From positions 1-6,719 of the forward strand of contig CAVCIU010000066.1 of assembly GCA_963602355.1 (NCBI GenBank): a stretch of DNA of 6,719 bases, given 5' to 3'. This DNA comes from UBA791 sp963602355. GTDB taxonomy: Bacteria; Cyanobacteriota; Vampirovibrionia; Gastranaerophilales; Gastranaerophilaceae. Made by a program: the position numbers and the translations under genes. Below the pieces are notes generated by a model. That model had not been told where the DNA came from and searched no databases. It saw nothing but the letters and a program-made list of their open reading frames with translations. Shown one piece after another: positions 3,673-6,719 of this stretch (position 1 is the first letter of the stretch; each line of letters opens with the position of its first letter).

Positions 3673-6048
3673 ATGAAAGAAAATATTTTTGCCGAAATTT
3701 TTCAAAATAAAAACATAATCATGTTTTTGACAACTTTTGTCTATATTCTTGGGCTTTACGCATTTTTTACAAAAGCCTCAATTGTTTTTGCAATTGTCGT
3801 TACAGTTAGTTTTATAATTTTATTGGCAAAAAATTTGATTTCACCTAAACTCCTTTTATTTTGGACATTTATATTTTACGCAGGATATTTCAATTGTGTT
3901 CTGCAAATCAAAAATAGCGACGAATTAGTAAAATTTGCACCAAATAAATGTGAAATCGTCGGACAGATAAAAAGTATTCCAAAACAAGGCGATTATAATA
4001 CTAAATTTTATTTTTCGGTAAAAGAGATTTCTGTTAACGGCAAAACTCTAAAAGACATAAATGCGACAACATTTGTTTCTGTGAACAACCAAAAGGATTT
4101 AGAATTAAAAATTCACGATTATTACAAGATGAAGGGTTTACTAAGAACACCACTAAAAGCCGGTAATCCTTCACAATTTGATTATGCAAATTATTTAAAA
4201 AATTTTGATACTCATACTGTTTTTTACACAAAAGGAAAAGATGTTGAAAATATTCAGCATGAAAAATCACTTTTAACTAAGTCCTTACAGGGTTTGAACG
4301 ATTTAAGAATAAGAATTATTGATACACATTCAAAATATTTAAAATATCCGAATACAGAAATTTTAGGTGGAATTGTATTTGGCGATGATGCAGTAAGCCC
4401 ACCTGATTTTATAAAAACATCATTTATTAAATCGGGATTACTTCACATTTTAGCAGCATCGGGAATGAACGTAGCATTCATATATGGTTTCTGGTATTGG
4501 ATATTGAATAGATTAAGAGTACCTTTCAAAATAATTCTTGTATCTGGAATATTTATGATAATCCTTTACGCATTAATGACAGGGCTCGGCGCAAGTGTAA
4601 TCAGAGCAGCATTTATGCTTATTTTCATTTTGCTAGGTAAATTGATTAATCGTGATACTCATAGCGTTGCACTGTTGTCGCTCGTTGGATTGCTTATGCT
4701 GATTTATAATCCTGCATATATTAATAATGTTAGCTTTCAACTATCGTTTTTAGTAACGTTTGGTCTACTTGTTAGCGCAGATAGTGTTTTTGAAAAATTC
4801 AAAAAGGTTCCACAATGGCTAAGCTCTGCCATAGGAATTCCTATTATTGCTCAAATTTGGGTTATTCCACTTCAAATGTTTTATTTTAATACGATTAGCA
4901 CATATTCAATCTTTGCAAACATTTTGACCGTTCCATTTTTATCAATCGTGAGCTTTTTAGGATTTGTAAGCTCAGTTTTGTCTATTATAAAACCAATTGC
5001 AGATTTTATATGCAAATATGTTGATATAATTCTAAACCCATTTTTGACAGTAATCGTATGGATATCAGATTATTTCGGAAATTTAGGTCATTCAATATTC
5101 ATAACAACACACCCGAGTGTATTTCAAATCATAATTTATTATATTATCGTTATGCTTTGCGTTTTAATGTTGAACGAAGAATACAGAAGCAAAAGAGTTA
5201 TTTTTAGCACGGTAAGTTTGGTAATGATTTTACTGATTAGTTGCATAAATATTCCAGGCAAGAATATGGAATTGATTGCATTTGACGTACAAAATGCAGA
5301 TATGTTTCTTGTAAAATCACCTCAGAATAAATATTTTATAATCGATACTGGCAAAAGCGGTTATAATGGCGGAAATTCACAAGCGACATCTGTGATTATA
5401 AAATATATGAAAGATAGAGGAATAAAGAATATTGAAGGCTTGATTGTAACTCACTTTGACAATGACCATTCTGGTGGTGCAAGTGATATTATCGATTATG
5501 CAAAAGTGAAAAAGGTTTATATAAATACATTTGACGATAAGAGTAAGACTTCAAAAGAAATATACGATAGAGTTAAAGGCAAAAATGCCGTGTTAGCAAA
5601 GAATAACGAAGAAATTTATAAAGAAAAGGATTTTAAAATAACAACTTTTAGAAAATCTCACCAAAAGAACGATAACGAAAACTCAATCATAACAATGATT
5701 AGCGATAAAAATTTAAACATCTTGATGATGGGCGATGCTTCTATGGAAAATCTTCCTAAGGAAATAACTAAGGCACAGATTTTAAAAGTTGGACATCACG
5801 GAGCAAAAAGTGTAGTAAATACAAATAAGATAAAAGAGCTAGATACAGATGTATCAATCATTTCAACCGGAATTAACAAGTTTGGGCACCCAAATATTAT
5901 GACACTTAAAAACTTAAAAGATACACAAATATTTAGAACAGATAAAAATAATTCTATAAAAATCGTTTCAAACGGTGATGAATACGAAGTTTTGACGTTT
6001 GATAGAGACAAGAAGAAATATGTTAAAAAATTAGAAGAAAAAGTGTAA
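3673..6048 (+). CDS. comEC: ComEC/Rec2 DNA-uptake channel protein, 791 aa
   Basis: Polytopic inner-membrane protein that carries single-stranded DNA into the cytoplasm during natural transformation. Order of parts: N-terminal membrane helices (about 15-75), a DUF4131/OB-like region (about 80-190), the multi-helix Competence domain (about 225-510) with the signature HILAASGMN at 258-266, and a C-terminal metallo-beta-lactamase-like domain (about 530-780). In the last, FDVQNAD (537-543), IDTG (557-560), HFDNDH (594-599), GD (687-688), GHHGAKS (707-713) and FGHPN line up with the usual ComEC motifs, so the metal-binding residues for a nuclease-type site are kept. Length and order are full for the three-domain form, with no frameshift. 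The canonical VGQGD is replaced by VQNAD. It stands alone, without comEA or pilus genes nearby. The ATG has no SD. Confidence 0.95.
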   Translation: MKENIFAEIFQNKNIIMFLTTFVYILGLYAFFTKASIVFAIVVTVSFIILLAKNLISPKLLLFWTFIFYAGYFNCVLQIKNSDELVKFAPNKCEIVGQIKSIPKQGDYNTKFYFSVKEISVNGKTLKDINATTFVSVNNQKDLELKIHDYYKMKGLLRTPLKAGNPSQFDYANYLKNFDTHTVFYTKGKDVENIQHEKSLLTKSLQGLNDLRIRIIDTHSKYLKYPNTEILGGIVFGDDAVSPPDFIKTSFIKSGLLHILAASGMNVAFIYGFWYWILNRLRVPFKIILVSGIFMIILYALMTGLGASVIRAAFMLIFILLGKLINRDTHSVALLSLVGLLMLIYNPAYINNVSFQLSFLVTFGLLVSADSVFEKFKKVPQWLSSAIGIPIIAQIWVIPLQMFYFNTISTYSIFANILTVPFLSIVSFLGFVSSVLSIIKPIADFICKYVDIILNPFLTVIVWISDYFGNLGHSIFITTHPSVFQIIIYYIIVMLCVLMLNEEYRSKRVIFSTVSLVMILLISCINIPGKNMELIAFDVQNADMFLVKSPQNKYFIIDTGKSGYNGGNSQATSVIIKYMKDRGIKNIEGLIVTHFDNDHSGGASDIIDYAKVKKVYINTFDDKSKTSKEIYDRVKGKNAVLAKNNEEIYKEKDFKITTFRKSHQKNDNENSIITMISDKNLNILMMGDASMENLPKEITKAQILKVGHHGAKSVVNTNKIKELDTDVSIISTGINKFGHPNIMTLKNLKDTQIFRTDKNNSIKIVSNGDEYEVLTFDRDKKKYVKKLEEKV

Positions 6049-6091
6049 AAAAACACTATTAAGTTTTGTAAAACCATTGTTATTACTGGGG

Positions 6092-6120
6092 TTGAGAGGT
6101 ATTTTAACATGTGTTATAAT
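6092..6120 (+). promoter_or_regulatory. Strong extended -10 promoter for the NAGPA-type gene
   Basis: TTGAGA (6092-6097), 5 of 6 to consensus, is followed by a 17-nt spacer and a perfect TATAAT (6115-6120). TG at 6112-6113 gives an extended -10. This is the best promoter in the window. The start is expected near 6126-6128, leaving a leader of about 113 nt before the ATG at 6241, so the downstream gene is transcribed independently of comEC. Confidence 0.75.
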
Positions 6121-6143
6121 AATAGTAGAAGAAGTTAAAAAGA

Positions 6144-6223
6144 TTTTACCGAATGAGACTCGGTAGAGAGTGTTATTCCCCAGCGACCACTCTTTAAACA
6201 AAAAGGTGTTTCCAGTAGTACTG
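6144..6223 (+). ncRNA. Structured 5' leader of unknown class
   Basis: Four hairpins can be drawn in a row in the untranslated leader. TACCGA/TCGGTA (6147-6152 with 6160-6165) has a 7-nt loop. AGAGTG/CACTCT (6167-6172 with 6188-6193) has a 15-nt loop containing CCCC and could stack coaxially on the first. AAACA/TGTTT (6196-6200 with 6207-6211) has a 6-nt loop. CAGT/ACTG (6213-6216 with 6220-6223) is short. It does not match any riboswitch consensus I can recall, and there is no intrinsic terminator before the ATG, so any control would act on translation or RNA stability. It may simply be a stable leader. Confidence 0.4.
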
Positions 6224-6240
6224 TATATTATGGTGTTCAG

Positions 6241-6719
6241 ATGGAATCATTACTTTTACCCGTACAACCTAAAATACCGAGAACGATAGTTCGAGGGGTT
6301 GGTATGGCTGCGATATTGGGTATTGTAGCCTTGACATCAACATATATACAAGGAATGCCTATACTTGCAAAGGATTTGCTAGCACACAACACAGCGATAG
6401 CGCCTTTGTTAAAAACTGATACAAGGAATATAGAAAAAGAGATTGAGGATTACAATACTCAGACAAGGAATAAGTATAGGGGTGGGGTTGTATATGACAT
6501 TGACACAGGTATAAAACATATAAGGTTGAAAAAATATTACCAAGGTCGACCTGTAAGCATAAATGTAGTGGAGATTAACCAAAACATCAATCCTGATATA
6601 AGGATTAAACCAGAACTAGCATCAACAAAACTAGCCGCAAAAAGAAGTATTTCAACAATAGCAAAAAAAGACAATTCAATAGTAGCAATAAACGGAACAT
6701 TTTTTAAACCCCAAACGGG
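6241..6719 (+). CDS. NAGPA/DUF2233-type phosphodiester glycosidase family protein, N-terminal part (159 codons, runs off the right edge)
   Basis: Partial gene, open to the end of the window. Residues 1-15 are a short cytoplasmic stretch with K11, R14 and R18 just before a hydrophobic segment at about 16-42 (IVRGVGMAAILGIVALTSTY), a signal anchor or a Sec signal peptide with possible cleavage after ILA (43). After a charged linker, SINVVEINQNINPDIRIKPE and then IAKKDNSIVAINGTFFKPQT (140-159) match the start of the NAGPA fold, where AINGxFF lines the active site. The family includes the mammalian GlcNAc-phosphodiester uncovering enzyme and bacterial exopolysaccharide-associated proteins, so a cell-envelope glycan role is likely but the substrate is unknown. 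The ATG follows only a weak SD (GGTG, 6232-6235); the frame is open back to 6157 but holds no better start. Arginine codons are mostly AGG, unlike comEC. Confidence 0.8.
   Translation, partial: MESLLLPVQPKIPRTIVRGVGMAAILGIVALTSTYIQGMPILAKDLLAHNTAIAPLLKTDTRNIEKEIEDYNTQTRNKYRGGVVYDIDTGIKHIRLKKYYQGRPVSINVVEINQNINPDIRIKPELASTKLAAKRSISTIAKKDNSIVAINGTFFKPQT

Noticed and set aside
6042..6057. AGTGT-A6-ACACT hairpin at the end of comEC as a terminator
   Set aside because: The stem is only 5 bp and weak. On the plus strand it is followed by ATTAAGTTTT, not a clean U-tract; on the minus strand a T-run follows, but no minus gene is seen there.
6153..6197. 14-codon open frame in the leader (MRLGRECYSPATTL) that could be a leader peptide
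   Set aside because: No SD precedes its ATG, which sits in a hairpin loop. The peptide has no run of a regulatory amino acid and no attenuator terminator follows it.

Overview
The window is AT-rich, with GC roughly one third by eye, and uses the standard bacterial code with mostly good Shine-Dalgarno (SD) sites. It reads as bacterial chromosome rather than phage or plasmid. The gene mix (RNA polymerase omega, a NarL-type response regulator with a cyanobacteria-like C-terminus, an encapsulated-ferritin-like protein, full-length ComEC, a secreted phosphodiester-glycosidase-type protein) suggests a non-photosynthetic cyanobacterial relative such as Gastranaerophilales (Melainabacteria). That is an inference from style, about 50% sure; no marker gene here fixes the taxon.

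Layout. A minus-strand rpoZ-like gene (8-247) is divergent from a plus-strand response regulator (482-1159). The space between them holds an rpoZ promoter and a 23-bp-period operator-like repeat overlapping the likely -35 of the regulator. Directly at the regulator's stop codon begins a GC-richer repeat island (1159-1404). It contains two tandem composite units, each made of a 17-nt left arm, a long hairpin and a 17-nt right arm, followed by a further hairpin and a REP-like palindrome. Next come a 101-aa ferritin-like gene (1442-1747), a 54-nt near-perfect hairpin (1780-1833), and a GT8-like glycosyltransferase (1840-2709). The glycosyltransferase converges on, and overlaps by 4 bp, a minus-strand 250-aa helical/coiled-coil protein of unknown function (2706-3458). 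A 214-bp divergent spacer leads to comEC (3673-6048), which has no SD and may be read from a leaderless mRNA. After comEC, a strong extended -10 promoter (6092-6120) drives a structured leader of about 110 nt and the start of a membrane-anchored or secreted NAGPA/DUF2233-type protein that runs off the right edge.

The genes do not form one operon. Nearly every gene has its own upstream space and most have their own promoter-like or hairpin signal. Recognisable roles are transcription (omega, response regulator), iron/oxidative-stress handling (ferritin-like), surface glycan synthesis (glycosyltransferase, possibly the NAGPA-type protein) and DNA uptake (ComEC). No defence system, CRISPR array, tRNA, rRNA or transposase gene was seen. 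The least explained parts are the composite repeat island, the encapsulin-type ferritin without a visible encapsulin, the coiled-coil protein, and the structured leader at the right end.
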